From Nyssa sinensis (Eukaryota; Streptophyta; Magnoliopsida; Cornales; Nyssaceae): DNA of 64,000 nt. The stretch spans positions 34,940,824 to 35,004,823 of the forward strand of contig CM018035.1 in assembly GCA_008638375.1 (NCBI GenBank). The letters are read 5' to 3'. Positions 37,501-52,500 of this stretch are shown here, in pieces; the stretch's first letter is position 1, and each line of letters begins with the position of its first letter. The position numbers and the translations under genes are program-made. The notes under the pieces are model-generated. The model searched no databases and was not told the origin of the DNA. It was given only the letters and a program-made list of their open reading frames with translations.

Positions 37501-40500
37501 TTAGAAAGCAAAACAAATAAGAACATGGGAGATTAATAAGCATAAAGATTCGTTATTAACCTTAAGGATTGTTTAAAAAATAGTAGATTCTATGGTACCC
37601 TAGGGATTATGAGGATTAATCCAAGTGTTTTAAATAAGGGAACTATAAGGAACCAAATTTCAAGGAAAATTTTTCTAAAGGGGGGAGAATGTAATAACCC
37701 AGGATTTTATAATTAATGAAATGAAAAATAAGGAACGTAATGTGATAGAAAAAAAAATAATAAATAAATAAATAATGCATGAATAAATCATGTAATGTAT
37801 GTACATAACTTAAGGATAAATTAAGACTTGATTAAATAAGATAAGTATCCTTAAATCAAGTAAAGAGATCGAAAAGGGTCATGGGATTAAAAAGAAGAGG
37901 AGAGAAACAAAAGGAGATAAGTGTAATTTTACTACATGGCATCTTTTTGGTCCTATAAGACCCCACTCTAAACACACACTACAAACACATAGACACAACC
38001 TGTAAAAGAGAGAATAGGTAGGAAGAGAGTAAGAGAGAAAGAGGAAAGCTGGGAGAAGAAGCTTAGGGTTTGGAGAATCTCCCTCGATCATCAAGGAAAT
38101 GGGCTACTTTTGGAAGATTAAGGAAGCACAAAGCTCTCTACATCGTAACCCTCAAGTTTGAAATTGGAGATTTTGAAGAATCTACCCAAAATCGAAAGAG
38201 GCAAGTTAGAGTTTTCATCAAAGCTTGAAGAAATTGAGGTAGGGGATTTCTAAACCTAGGTATAAGAAGTGTGTAGGTAGGTTCATTGCATGTCTATCTC
38301 ATGTATTGCCATAAAATTGTGAATTTTAGCATTTTTCGGCATATGTTGCATGTACCTTAAAAATCTATGTATTAATTGAATTCTTACTATGAAATGAATG
38401 GTTTTTATCCTATCTTGATGTTGATATAACTCCCGGTTGAATGCAAAAAGGTTTGATTGGTGAAATCACAAAAGGGGTTTTATATGTATTATGCTTGATA
38501 TTGTAAATAGCATGCAAGGTGTTTGTGAAATTGCTTGAATGAATCCTTGATGTGATATTATGAAAATTTGATGAAGTTACTTGAATGCTTAACCCTTATG
38601 ATGAAAATGGGAACTTTGAATAATTGAAAGAACCTGAGTGGAATGAAACCTTAAATTTTGGAATCATATACATTTTTTCCTTGATAAAGCTTCTTTGTAA
38701 TGCTTATATGCTTTAACACATGAGAACTTGGTTATTGGTTTGAATTCTTACTGTTGACAAAACATGCTTGATAAGCACTTGGTTGTCACTACACATGCCA
38801 CCACATGTTCTTGCCTATGTTTAGATTTCTTCTACTAGGGTTGTTGAACTGACCCCTACTAGATACAAGAACGGACAAGGAAACGACCGCGAATTGAAGG
38901 ACCACTATCACCAAGCTATTTTTGTGAAGATATCATTTTTGTATAATCGGATGACCATCATGTGAAAAATGTATTTATGTTTATTTTTTAATAACTCTTG
39001 AACATGTATATATTTGAAATAGGTCATGTTGGGTAGAAATTGAAGAACCAAAGTCTCCTTAGAAGGACCTTTATTTTGTTCACTTGGACATCATGAAATT
39101 TCCATGAGGAGCTTGCTTACTTGTGTACTTATTTTTGGAAATGAAACGTGTAGTTGTAGTTTAAATTGTATATAACTAGATGTGAAATAATATTGGTAGG
39201 AGTTTAGCATTTCTGTTAAAGGCTGTCTAGAACAGCCCACTTTGAAAGACTAAATCTCCTACATCCTATGGAATTAGAATCTCATATTTTATAGAATTAA
39301 ACTTCCTTGTCTTAGCTTTCAAATGGCTCAAGAATGACCTTAATTAGGCAAATATTGAGAGAGTTATGCTGAGTTTAAAAAACCTGCGCAGAATTTGACT
39401 ACTGTTTATAAATCAATCCATAACTTGAGTTCCAAGTACTCTTTTCGAGTGCTTCCAAATACTATGGAAACTAAACTTATAGAGGAATATGGCATATAAA
39501 GCTCATAATAGCAGGTTTTATAAATTGAGAGATACAGAGCTTTAAACAGGACAGACCTGCTGTGTGAACAGAGCAGTTCAGACCTGCCTTCACCATTTGT
39601 TAATAACTTAAGCTACCGGATGTATTTTTGAGTAATTCCAAGGCTCACTGAAAGTAGACTCATATTAAAACTTGCCCTAAAAAGCTCAAGATATCAGGTC
39701 TTATGAGTTGAGAGATATGGGGCTTCAAACAAGGCTGGACTGTTTAGTAAAAACAAAAAAAAAATTGAAACATAGGTCGTGTCCTAAATGAATCAGATTT
39801 TTTTTTTTTTTTGATGCATGGGGCTTCAAGAAACAATATGTAATAGTTAAGTAGTAAATAGTATAATTCATGGAATGAAGAACAAGTAAGGTGAACTTTA
39901 AATATTACTAGATGTACCATAGGGAGTCGATCACAACTCGGGTCTTTAGGGACTTAGGGCGTGACACAGGCCTCCACTGGTTTTGGGGCGCGACATTTAG
40001 TCTACTCACTTATTCGGTATCATTGTCTATCACAACTGTTGTAAATATTGATTGTAAATATTCACCGAATCTGTAACTTAATTTAGGCATTAGATTGAGC
40101 TTAATTTAAGCATTAGATAAATTGATTGATTGTAAGAACTAATTTGGGATAGTTTTCTTATTTACTTGTAAGTTGTGACTATAAATCTTGACTTCCTAGA
40201 GAGAAGAATATATCTTTTTCATTCTCTAAAATACCTTCAACATGGTAGGTACCGTAGCTTCTCTTTCTCGGTCCTCCCCCTCTCGGTAGAGCCTCTCGGC
40301 CTCCTTGGCCTAACCTCTCGTCACCCTCAGTAGAGCCTTTCGGCTTCCTCAGCCCAACTAGTCTCGGACCAGCATCTCTCGCTTCCCAAATCTTTGCTTT
40401 AGCAACTTCTTATCCTATCATGGCTCATAAATTGGACACCAAGGACAACAAAGATTCTTTTTTTATTAGATCACTGACCAATATAAAATTGAAGGGTTCC

Positions 40501-43500
40501 AATTACCTTCAATGGTCTCGTGCCATGTTGGTTTAACTGAAAGCTCATGGTAAGGCTTCTTATCTTACAACCACCAAACCTACTTATGCCACCTAAGGTT
40601 CCCACTTGGGAACAAGAAGATGCTCAGATTATGACTTGGCTTTGGAACAGCTTGGAACCAGATATTTTCAATAGTATCACTTGTTTGGAATCTTCCAAAG
40701 CCATTTGAGACACTCTACAAGAGTTGTATTCTTCTGATCAGAATCTCTCTCATATCTATCAAATCTATGAGAGCATTTTCTCCTTCCAATAGGGAGATCG
40801 CTCGATGGAAGAATATTTTTTCATCCTGAAAGATATGTGAGATGAGTTAAATGTCGATCAACTGCTAACCACTTACTTGAAAACACAACAAAACAAGGAG
40901 AAATTTCGAGTTACTAAGTTTCTCCTCGGTCACAAACCGGAACTTACTCCTATCAGTTCTCAGATTCTATCTGGTAAGGATGTTCCCACTGTTACTGAGA
41001 CTTTTGCTCGTGTTCGGAGAGCTGCCATTTATTCTTCTACTCCAGAGAATGACACTCGTTCCGCTCTTGCTGCACCTCCTAGAGATAATGGTGGGTGTGT
41101 TTCTCCTAGTGGTAATCATGATCGTGGTGGTCGTAATGGTCGTGGCTCCAAGCGGTGCACTCATTGTGGCCAAAATAATCATTTTGTTGAGTACTGTTGG
41201 AAATTCCATGGCAAGCCCACTTGGGCTAACTAGGCTACACTTGAGGGGGAGCATTCTGAGTCGGTTTCTGAAGATCAAATCCTTATTTCCTAAGAAGCAC
41301 GGATACGAACACGGGACACAGATACGATACGACACGGGCACGCAGAAACGTTATTTCTCAAAAAAATAGGACACGGATACGTTAGGGACACGTTAAATAT
41401 ATATAATTTTTTATATTTTTATATGACCATATAATAAAAACTTAATGTTATTTCAATTAAAATTAGCATAAAAACACACAAATTTAAAAAATATTATTAA
41501 GATATTGAAATAACAAAGTCATTAAATAAAAATTAAATAACTTCATTTAATCATTAACATCTATGATTCAAGTGTCCGGACACGTGTCAGAGAGTGTCGG
41601 TATCCGACACGTGTCCGACACAGATACGCGAGCCAAAATAGAGTGTTCGTGCTTCATAGCTTATTTCCAAGACCAAGTATGATTCTATTCTTCAGCATGC
41701 CAATGCCTCTTCTACTTCCACAACCAATTTGGTCTCGTCACGTAACACGTCTTCATTCTTTACGAATACTCCATTCTTATAATGCAACAACTAAACCCAG
41801 GTAACTTGAGAGAAACAAACACTGAAAGTAACAAACTAACGATAACCAGATAAAAGAACAATATTAGATGGTCCCCATAGTACCCATACACTAGAATGAA
41901 GAACCATAAATGGTTAAGTGCTTTTATTATTAAGAATAGGAAAGAGTCTCATTTGTGCCTGGCTAACTAATAATTGCTCAACTAAGAAAGAAAAAACTTT
42001 TCCTAAAACACTAAAAGATGGATGATTGAGACGTATGTGGCGTTGATGTACTTCATGAAGTGCACAAGTACTATCTACTTGAAAGGCCTTGCTATAAAGT
42101 CTTTAAGAATATGAGAGGTCGTAGGTTCCAGCAGATACAAACCACCATGTGCCCTACCACTGCTAATTGTTTTCCAAGTTGGAGACTCCAAAAAAGACAA
42201 TGTAAGAAAAAAGACAGACAAAAGGTTATGCATCATTTGGGTTGGGTTGGGTTGGGGTGGGCATTCCCCCCCCCCCCCCCCAACCAATTGTTTTCCAAGT
42301 TGGAGACTCTAAAAAAGACAATGTAAGAAAAAAGACAAACAAAAGGTTATGCATCATTTGGGTCGGGTCGGGTCGGGTCGGGGTGGGTGGGTGGACACCC
42401 CCCCCCCCCTTTTCTAGCATTTTGAAATCAAACACATGATAATCTTTCATTTTATTGTTGTTTGGGGAAGATTTTGAAAAACACATTTGAAATGGGGCCC
42501 CCACCACGATGCCTCTTTCATGTTTTGTTATAAGCACCAAAATGGTGCTTTCGACCCAAAAGTTAAAGAGGTGAAATGCCAATGCCACCCAAAACACAAT
42601 TCTAATATATCTCTCAACAACTAGCCAATTTTGTGGTGAATCTTGAGCCACTCAACATTTCACCACTTTGTGGCTAAATTTCATGCCACTCAACATCTAG
42701 CAATACACACATTATATTTCATATATAGCCAGGCCTCTTATAATTGATAAAGATGGGAGATAGAAAATTTATTAATTACTAAGTTTTCTTATAATTTAAT
42801 TAATCAAAACAGTGTTCCTTACATGTATATAACTTTCAATACAAAAGGAAGACTAGAAAAGTTGAGCTCTGGCCTCATTTTCACTCCTTTTGTAAGGACT
42901 AGAGATCAACTGGCCGATGTATTTACTAAAGGGGTGTCAAGTAAGGTGTTACATAGTGTTTTGGCAAGCTGGGCGTGTGTAATATCTATGCACCAGCTTA
43001 AGGGGGAGCGTTAGAAATATTGAAAAATAATGGGCTTTCTTGTAATTTCCTGATTATTTAATATAAATAGAGAGGGTGTAGGAATAAGGGATATTATTCC
43101 ACCTTATCTTTCTAAATCTCTCTGCTGCTTTTCTTCTCTTTTCTTCAGCTAAACGCCTAGAACTACAAACATCATATTTCACCATTCACAGTTTTGGCTG
43201 ACCCTTTGGGCTTCCGTTTGAGCAAGATTGTTCTTCATAACAGCTTTTGAAACTTGAGTATACTCTTTTAGTCTTCTCTTGCTGCTGCAGATTTTGCACC
43301 CTTCGATACAAAGTTTGCTCATAATTCCGAAGCATAAATTGAGCTTTCAGTCTCCCTAACATTTTGTCCTATTTTGTAAACCTTACCTTTTCCCCATTTT
43401 TCTCTATCATTTTGGTAGTGTTTCCCTCCAGTGGAAGCTGGACCTCGCAGTTTTGCTCCTACATGTTTCACTTTCCTATCCTTGGACACTTCTTCCAAAT

Positions 43501-46500
43501 TACAATAACTATCAATGTTGTTCACCCAATCTAAAAAATTCATCAGACCCCGTTTCACCACAAACTCTGAAATATGTACCTGCACATCATTCTCTGACAT
43601 TTTGTAGAGCAAGTAAAATGTGATATCCCATCGTTAAGGTCTTTCATTGCATCGGGCAACTCTTTCGAAATCTGAAATTCCATCACTAGAGTTATCACTT
43701 TCTCCATCTGACAGTTGATTGAGTTCATGTTCAACCTCTCTGACACGATCAGATCCATGATCACCTACATTTCCTCAATTATTTCTTTGAATAAGCAACT
43801 GAGTAAGGTGCTGGATTTGCACCCTTAACTCCTCAAATATCTCAACAGTTGCCTAGTTTCTAGCCCTATGATCATGATTTGCTATTCCACCTCTTGCAAC
43901 CATTTTTTTTCAGGACTCAAAACAACCAACAAACAAAGAAATAAACAGCCACAAGAACAAACTTTCTCTGATACCCATTTGAAACAAATGCGGACTGCAA
44001 ATAGGTGATTGCAGATAATAATTAATGTTGTGAAACTCCAAACTGTAAGAAAATACTCTAATCCAACATATAAATGTAGATTCCACCAAATATCTGATAG
44101 CTGGCACTTTTCTGAGCTGGACTGCAGGGAAGATCTTAAGTGCTTGCCTCTCGCGTGATATGCAGCGATAGAAGGATTGGAAGGCTCCATGGGGTAGAAT
44201 TCTCAAAACCCAAGCCTTCCATGCTTCAAAATCCTAGCGCAGGTAAGCATCAGCTCTATTCTGAAAGTTCTCTCCAGAAACTGCTTTAGAGATAGACCAA
44301 TTTCCCTTTTATATTAACCCCAAAGCTTCTAGAAGAAGCCAATACAAAACTTTGGAAACAAACTCCTGAAAGACAAGATAAGCATTCTAGCACCCCAAGA
44401 ATATAATTCTAATTACAACACCACCAGAAGAACCTAAAACATCCAATTTCAGCTCAGCCAAACAAAATTAGAACCCAAAAATCTGAAATGACAAAAATAA
44501 TTCTAAGCTATAAGAAAATACCTCAAAACACAAACTTATTTGTTACTATACATATGTACATATTTGCATCAAGTGCAAAAACATATGTAATTTATTTTTC
44601 TAGTTTTGATCTTAGTGAATTATACATTTTTGTAATCCGTATAGGTTTCATGTTATAATTCATATCACACAGACAACTTCTTGTACATCATGAAACGGTG
44701 CCTCCTTTTGTCAGTGCAACAGAGAAAGTATACTCCCCATTTTTCCTGGTCCTGATATTAAGTGTCATCATCAGAAGGATTAGAAGTACAAAACAATAAT
44801 GACCAGAGAGGAAGAGGGATAAATTCCACTTTCCATAAAACTCAGAGGGGAAGATCAACGGCGAGGGATGAAAACCACTACCATATTGCTCTCGTGATGA
44901 CATAAAGAAAATAACAAATAGGCGAAGTATATATAAGATGTAAGCTTTTGGTCTAGATTGATTTACCTAGTGATCAGCATAGGACCTGCGAGAGCTTGAC
45001 ATTCATTATTGGGCATTCTTTAACAGCTTTAGCTTTTAGGAAGATTGGTGTTCTGTGAGGCTGTGATGGTACCAACACTTTGGTTTTGAGAGGTCTTGAG
45101 TTCAAGTCTTTTCATTCGCTTCTCTTCCCTCATTATATTTTTCTGTTTACACTATTTAGTTTGTGCAATCTAGTCTATCTGTCTCTTCACATGGGGGAGG
45201 GGCTTGTACATGAGGAAGGGTGTCAGTGATTGATATTCTTGTTGGTCTCAATCCTTAACAGTTTAAGCTTTTAGGCAATTGGTGTTGTAACAGAACCAAA
45301 CCAACATGTGGTTGGTTCTCAATTTACACCCAAAACCAACCAAAAATGCACATATAAGGCCAAACCAAGCCAACCCAATTCAGTCGGGTTTACCGGTTTT
45401 TAGTTTGGATAAACCCAAGTTGCCCCTTATCCTCTCTCCCAGTAACAAACAAAACTATCCTTGCATGCCTATCCTTTTATTTCATTAATGGTTACTTAAT
45501 TGGCAGCAACATAACAGTATGCCATCCCTATTCTATGCCACTCACAAAACTGAAATTGTGAGAAGAAAAGGCATCTTTCCAGCAGGAGTACTCAAATCTC
45601 CAAACTCTAACCTATGATCCGAAGTCTGTGCTGCATCTCCAGTCTTCAATACCAGATATCAGTTAACCCAACATGGTACATATAAATGTTGGGTCATAAG
45701 ATATTACTTGCATCTTGCTTGCTTCACATTTAAGGAGCAGAAACAAAAATTTCATAACTTGGGGAGGAAATTAAAGCACATGCAAACAAAATGAACCAAA
45801 ACCTAGCAAGGAAAATAAAGCATGAGGAATCAGAATTTAATCTATCGCACAACTTTGGGATATGAATGGTACCTTAAAAGATCTGGAACGAAAAATGGAA
45901 GGATCCAACTCTATAGCCATTGAATAGGACTTCTCAGCTGCATCAAATTGATCCATCACTACAAAAGCATCACCCTGGCAAATATAAGCCTGTAAAGAGG
46001 TAATTTATAAATATCTTGCCGATATGTACAGTAACCATAAAAAATAAAAAGAGAAGTTTCATATAAATCAAAGAGAAAAGTGCATTGATAGAAGCAATAA
46101 AAAGAGAAAAATGATTTTATCATCTTGTTTTACATGGAAGAAGGATTTGTTCCTCCTGATTTATAAATAAACAAGATATTTACAACTCATTGGCCAAGAG
46201 GCAATTATTTCATGAATTTTACATCCCATTGCCAAAAGGGCGATTTCGTTAATCTGTTCTATGACTCAAAATGTTTACATTTGAACTATATGATACACAT
46301 ATACTTCTTGTTTGAAAGATATTGTTCAAATATTTTGTATTCTATGTTTAAAAATGTGTACAATCAATAGTGATTTGCTTATCATAATATTTTGCTTCAA
46401 AACGCTATTGGTTGAAAACCATGACAAAGCATTGGAATTACAGAAGAGCTTAGTGAAACTCAAATGGAATTACTCAACACTTTTCGGGTGTATACAAAAA

Positions 46501-49500
46501 GAAAGAAAAAGGACAACCAAGAGCACTAATGAGAAGTCAAGTGAGAAGCTAGCATATTAGAGATTATGTAGTTAATGTGTTGATGTATTTTTGGGACTCG
46601 TGGCTATTGATGTGCTATGAATATAAGACAAGTATTAATGTAATGACATATTTTGGGAATTTGATGTGTTTAAATGATGATATCAGATAGTAGCCTGATT
46701 GTAATGAGCTTAATGTACAGCAAGATGGATGAGATGGTTTGATGTCATTGGATGAGTTGCACAGTTGTTGTGCTTCCGTTGCATACTTATTATTATTGTT
46801 AGGTGTAACTCATCCAATCCTGTATTCAGTTATGTTCAGTTTGTATTCGGAATACTGTTTATTGGTCATGTCCCTAAATCGTTAAGGGGTGGGTTTCGGG
46901 ATGTGACAAAACGCCAGCTATGGTAAAAAGTCCTTAGTTGCAAGGCAATTGAACATCAAGAGGAGGGTATTTCTCCACTTCCAAACAATCGTTTAATCTA
47001 CCAAACAATAATTATCACAAGCATAAGTTTGGTAATTACATGTGAGCTGGTCTAGCTCTGGCATGCCCGCCCTTACATTTTATTCACACGGTTTGACTAG
47101 AAAGTGAGCCAAACAAGAAGAAATCAATCAATAACGAAGGATTAAATTATATGCTGTTTCATCTGGTAGAAACTAGAGAACAGCTATTAGACACAGGAAA
47201 AGGAAACTTATTTAACCAATGGTAACAAATGCCCGAAATATGTCCAAAAATGCTTCCATCAGAAATATGGGAAACAGACTACAGTTATAGTCTTACCACA
47301 TACTGATGTACCCAATCCCATCATCTCTAGAAAGCTGTATTCAACAAGGCTAGCAATTCTAGGGTCAATACAACAAAGGGCAGCTTCCATATTTTAGTCT
47401 TCTTTTTCTTCTTCTTCTTTTCCCTTTTGTTGGGTTGGGCAGGGGGTTGCAGGAGGTGTGTTGCCTCTAGATTATTGAAAAATAAATTCAGTTTAATAAT
47501 ATAGTCATCAACCTATTTTCAGTCGCTGAGAAATCAAAAGAAAAGAAAAAAAATATAGAATCTCATGATCCATGTTTTGGTTTCTAGAAAAAACAAAGTA
47601 CTCACCTCAACCAAGTGAAGTGATTTTATTGGCACAGTAGAGTAGCAGTCCTGTTTTCTCCAGGTGGAAATAATGAAAAATCTAAAGATCTAGTTTAATT
47701 TATTTTATTCCTTACCTATTCTCAGCAACCAAGTAGAACATTCAATGATTCAGTAATCTGGGAATGTAATTTAAAAAATCTATTAACTGTGATCCAAATT
47801 TGGATATCACTACGAAAGAGAAAAGTTCCAACACTTGGTGACAATCAAATTATTTCTGCAGAATTAAATGATAGAACACTTATTTCTCAAGCAAGATTCA
47901 AGATCATTAGCTGTGAGGCCCATGGAATTTATTATGCATCATTTATTTTTTGATGACTTTGATTGAGCAATTCTTTGCCTTCCATCTAATTTTAACAATC
48001 CACCTACTCACCTCAGGATATTTAGGAGCTAGAGTCAAAGCTTCTGTAGCATCTTCAAGAGCCTCATCCATTTTGCCCATTGCCAACCTTGCAGCAGACC
48101 TAAATGAAACCAGAATCTGATTAATTCTTTTTTTCATGACATACCCTAGCTAGACCAAGAAAAGAGACACGCCTACTTTACAGTAAAGTTGCGTAACACC
48201 AAAGGTATGCTGCAAAATCCTAAGAGGACAGACTGAAATTTGCAGATATTGGCACTGACAGGCATCATTATTTTTTTTATAGGTAACTGGTCCTTGGGGT
48301 GGACGTCGAACCTGGGACCTAGAGGATATTATCCGAACCACTTCCCAATTCATCCAACCCCAAGGGTTCAGTATGTTACAACTTCATACATCCATACAAT
48401 AATAAAATAATTTCAGATGCAAGGCTTCAATGCTCTTCAATAATGGGGGAATGGGGGGGAGAGAAATGAAAAAGAAAAAAGATATAGCAGTAGATTACAT
48501 TCCGAGACACACACACCATGTACAAGGATATGTACAGGGGTAAAACTGCTCATCATGTGATTTATTTAAATGTACAATAAGTAGCCTTAACTTCCCATGG
48601 ATGATAGGATATAATATAAGTTCTACAAACCTGTCTTTATATATAACATGGAAACCTCCAAATGGTTTAAGATGTATAGCCTGCACCAATAAGAAACATG
48701 GCATCATCAGTGGCCTTCTGCAACTCCTTCATCCGTCTAGATTCAATTACACCTCAGAAACATAAATAGAAGTGACAAAACAAATCAAATTAATACTTGT
48801 ATTTGATCATTCAAGCAATAAGCATAGCAAAACGTTCCCACTAGATGAAACAAATTTTAAGCCTTTCAAATTTAGGTAACCCCCCCCCCCCCCAAAAAAA
48901 CAAAACAAATTCAAATTCCAAATTTTCCCCGTTAATTTTAATGAGATTTATTACTTATTAGCGCTCATGTTCCTAATTAAGTTTAAAGAAAACTAATTGT
49001 TTTTTATTTTATATTCTTTTTTAAGAAATCAGGAAGATGTCCAAATAAAGGAACAAACAAATATTACAGTAGTAATTTTGCTGATATGGCTCCTTTTTTT
49101 TTTTTGTGGCATTGTTGAATAATATAAGTAGGCCAAGAGTTCAAGTTGAGCAACAAGATCTTAAGGGGTTAAAAAAAGATAGATATATATATATATATAT
49201 GAGAGAAAGGGTAGAAGAATAAGACCAAAACTAGAATCCTAGGCATCACATTGAGGATTGGGATAGATCACAAAATCCCAAGAGAGTTTCAAAAGTTACA
49301 GAAAATTCTCTAAATTGATCTTGTTAAGTTGTAAGAATACATAGATATGTAAAGGTTGTTAGACATTTCCGACTCCTACAAGAACTTTGACTCAAAAATC
49401 GAAAATTAAAGAGTTTTAATCATTATATCCATCTAGTAGCTTACTTAACTTAAAATTTATAAAATGAGACTCACTATGACAAACTAAATTACGCAAGTTC

Positions 49501-52500
49501 CCAAATGGACTTGTCTTGACTCCAACCAATTTTTAAAATTTTCCTCCTCCCTAAAGTTACTCTTTCTCAAACTTCTTGTGCTTGCATCAGCAGGTTGGCC
49601 AAGAGGACAAGAAGCCCAGTTCCCCAATAGGCAACATCTCTTTAAACAAAATGGACAATAACACAACTAAGAGAGTGAGAATTTTAGGCTAGCCCATGTG
49701 TGGCAAACTAAAGCAACAGGCTGCATCCCAAATAAGTCAACCTGCAAGTTGTAAGGATCCGGAAAATCATTAAGGGCAATTCGGTAAATTGCCAACATAG
49801 GCTAAGGAAAAACTAGAGATAAATCAAATATGAGTCAGATAAATTGTAAAATGAGTCGATAAGTCATCAGTATGACACAGTGAGGCTAAAAAGGAATTTT
49901 TGATAATTATTCGGGACAGGTGTGAGCCTCGGGGCTACACAATCATTTACAAGACGCAAATAAATATGAAAATCCAAACGATAGAATTTTGGAAAACGGA
50001 CTACATATTTGGAATCAGAACGTCGAAATTAGCTAGTGTACCAAGTTTGGAGCGATTCCGAAAGAGTTTCAATTCGGGCTCGTGTGCGTGCACAATTGGC
50101 CAACTGGCCACATGACGCCTCGAGAAACGTGAGAAGCTTCTCCAAGAAGCTACTGAAAGCCTCTAGAAGAGGGAAATGTGTCAAGAATTGGGTGGTGGAA
50201 GGAGGAGTGATTGTGTGTGCGCAAGTGCATGGTAGGAGACAAAAGGGTGAGGTGTGTGATGTGTTGATGGGACTTGAAAGAGACAAGGAAGAGAGAGAAA
50301 AGGCATTCAGCCCTTTTGCTCTCACTATCTTTCTCGTTTTCAGACTCTTCTCTCTCTACAATTCTCTCTCTCTTTCTCCCTCTTTCTTTCTCTCTCTAGC
50401 CGAGAGTGTGTGTGTGTATGTGTGTGTGTGTGTGTGTACATATTTGTGTGTGTGTATTCAGGGAAAGGGAAGAGAAGAACTATGAGAGTGACTATGAGTG
50501 TGTGAGAGTGGTGTGTGTATATGTGAGTGTGTGTTTCTGTGTGTGTGTAATACATCGTGTGTGAAACCGTGTGTGTTTGAGTGTGTGTGTGTGTGTGTAA
50601 CACATAGTGATGAACAAAGAACAAAGAAAGCTAGAAGAAGAAGAAGAAGAAGAAGAAGAAGAAAAGAAAAGGAAGAAGAAGAGAAGGAGAGGGGAGAACT
50701 TGCGTGTGGCAGCCATAAGAGCTTGGGCGAAGCTCTCTCTCTAGAAACCGAGGTGTGGCGACAAGAGGTAGGTATTTTCTTTAGTAATTAGGGGTTTATT
50801 ATAAAATATACATTGCCACTGCATGCTTGGGGGTGTGTTTGTATATGTATATGTGTGCATATGACTGTGTGAGGCATAGGAGAACCAAACTAGGTCTCCT
50901 TCGATTCTTGGGTTTTGAAGAATTTCCAACGCTAAAATGGAACTCAGAAGAGTTGCAAGGTCATGGTGGAAGAATCCTAAACCAATTAGGAAAGAAACAG
51001 AGGGGAAAAGATAGAAGAAAACAGAGGGTTATACGAGTTGCCAAAAAACTGGGTTGGAATCGGGTGTTGACCTTTGTGGTGTTTGGGGCGAGTTTAATTC
51101 ATCAATTGGGTCTTAAATCACCTATGGGATAGCAGGGAATTCAATGGTGTTAAAATCAGAGGGGGAAAGTGGTCAAATAGAGAGAGGCTGAGAAAAATTC
51201 TCAGTTGCAGGAAAATCGGGAATCCATTAGAATCCCTCATTTTAGCCCTCAAATCTTGGAATAAAAGCTACAAAATTATGTTAAAAAGAATCTAGGGGTG
51301 AAAGACGATCAAAAATGGTGAAGAAAGAACGTGAAAAACAGATCGGAAAATAGAGCTCCGATGTACCAGTGCCGGAGAAGGAACACTGTTCCGGTGGGTT
51401 GACAGGTCAACTACCGACATCGGAGAAGGAACATTGTTCCGGTAGGTTGACCCGGCCAAAGGTCAAATCGGGTCCGGTCATAGTTAATCGGGGTGTGATC
51501 AATGGGTTGTTTGGTTTAGTCAACTGGGTTAGCGGCCTAAGGGCCTATTTGGTTACACAATCAAAGGAAAACTGGTTATTGGGGTTCTAGTTCTATTCTG
51601 AACCGGTTCTAGGAGAGAGCTGGTTCAACAGTGAACTAGCCAGTTCTGGGCAAAAAATTACATAAATACCCTTCCTTTAAAATATTGAAATTTAAATGTA
51701 ATTAAAAATTCTTAAGGTTTTTGGGCATTCCGAACTCAATGGCGGAGTTGGTTTGGATATTCGGGAACCCTGGGTGGTCCCACATGTATATGAAAAATTA
51801 CAAAAATGCCCCTAATGATAGCTTAAGAAACTTAAAGGCTAATTAAAATTCAAAAGGGGCTATTCCAAAGTTGTTGGATGCTCGGGATTCAAATATATGA
51901 TTAGACGAAACAAATTGGGAGCCGGTGATGGTCCCACATAAAATGAGAATATGATGATTTTACCGCTATACTTATATTAAGCAATTGAAAACTAAATTAA
52001 GATCCGGAAGAGGCGTTTCCAATTTTTTTGGACTCTAGGGACTCAAATATGATATCAAAATAATGAAATTGGGACTCGGGGTAGTCCAACATGAAAATGT
52101 GAAATTACTGAAATGCCCCTAGACATGGAACAAACACTTAGAAGCATTGGTAAAATATAAAGATGATACCTTCAAGATTGTTAGACCTTTTGGATCTGTT
52201 TCCAAGGTTAGTTTTGAGAGACAGTATCTCGGTAGACCCATAACTTGTCCGATAAATTACGAAAATACCCTTATGGGTTTAAAAGACAGTCAAATGACTT
52301 AGAAACAATACGATAGGACTTCCTTAGGGTTTTTGACACCCAGGAACATGTTTCTGATATCCATTTGGATAAACGGGCACCCGAGTTGTAGGATAAAGAG
52401 TAATTGGTCATAGAGAACTGTAAGACTTAATACCTTAGTACTATAGGTCAGGGTGGTCCCGGAAATAGAACAAGAAATACATAAGACAATTGACAAACAT

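Larger units (their letters stand above)
29430..39995 (+). mobile_element. Gag-only Ty3/gypsy-type element, complete with TSD
   Basis: Two LTRs (29430-31709 and 37690-39995, about 2.3 kb each, clearly alike) bound a 6.0 kb interior. TTTAG flanks both ends (29425-29429 and 39996-40000), a perfect 5 bp target duplication. LTRs start TGTAAT and end GGTGTGACA or GGCGCGACA. A primer site and a polypurine tract are in place. Only gag traces with two zinc knuckles were found, and no RT or integrase, so it was probably mobilised in trans. It lies in intron 4 of the ferredoxin-TPR gene, opposite to transcription. Confidence 0.88.

Noticed and set aside
40967..41369. Frames of 124-129 codons overlapping the copia gag
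   Set aside because: Shadows of the gag frame in other phases and on the other strand. Only the gag frame shows the zinc knuckle.
48270..48365. A functional tRNA gene
   Set aside because: A- and B-box-like motifs are present but no acceptor stem or cloverleaf can be drawn, so it is better explained as a SINE fragment.
50036..50791. Open frames of 70-149 codons in the solo LTR
   Set aside because: They are made of CT, GT and AAG microsatellites open in several frames on both strands, with no domain.
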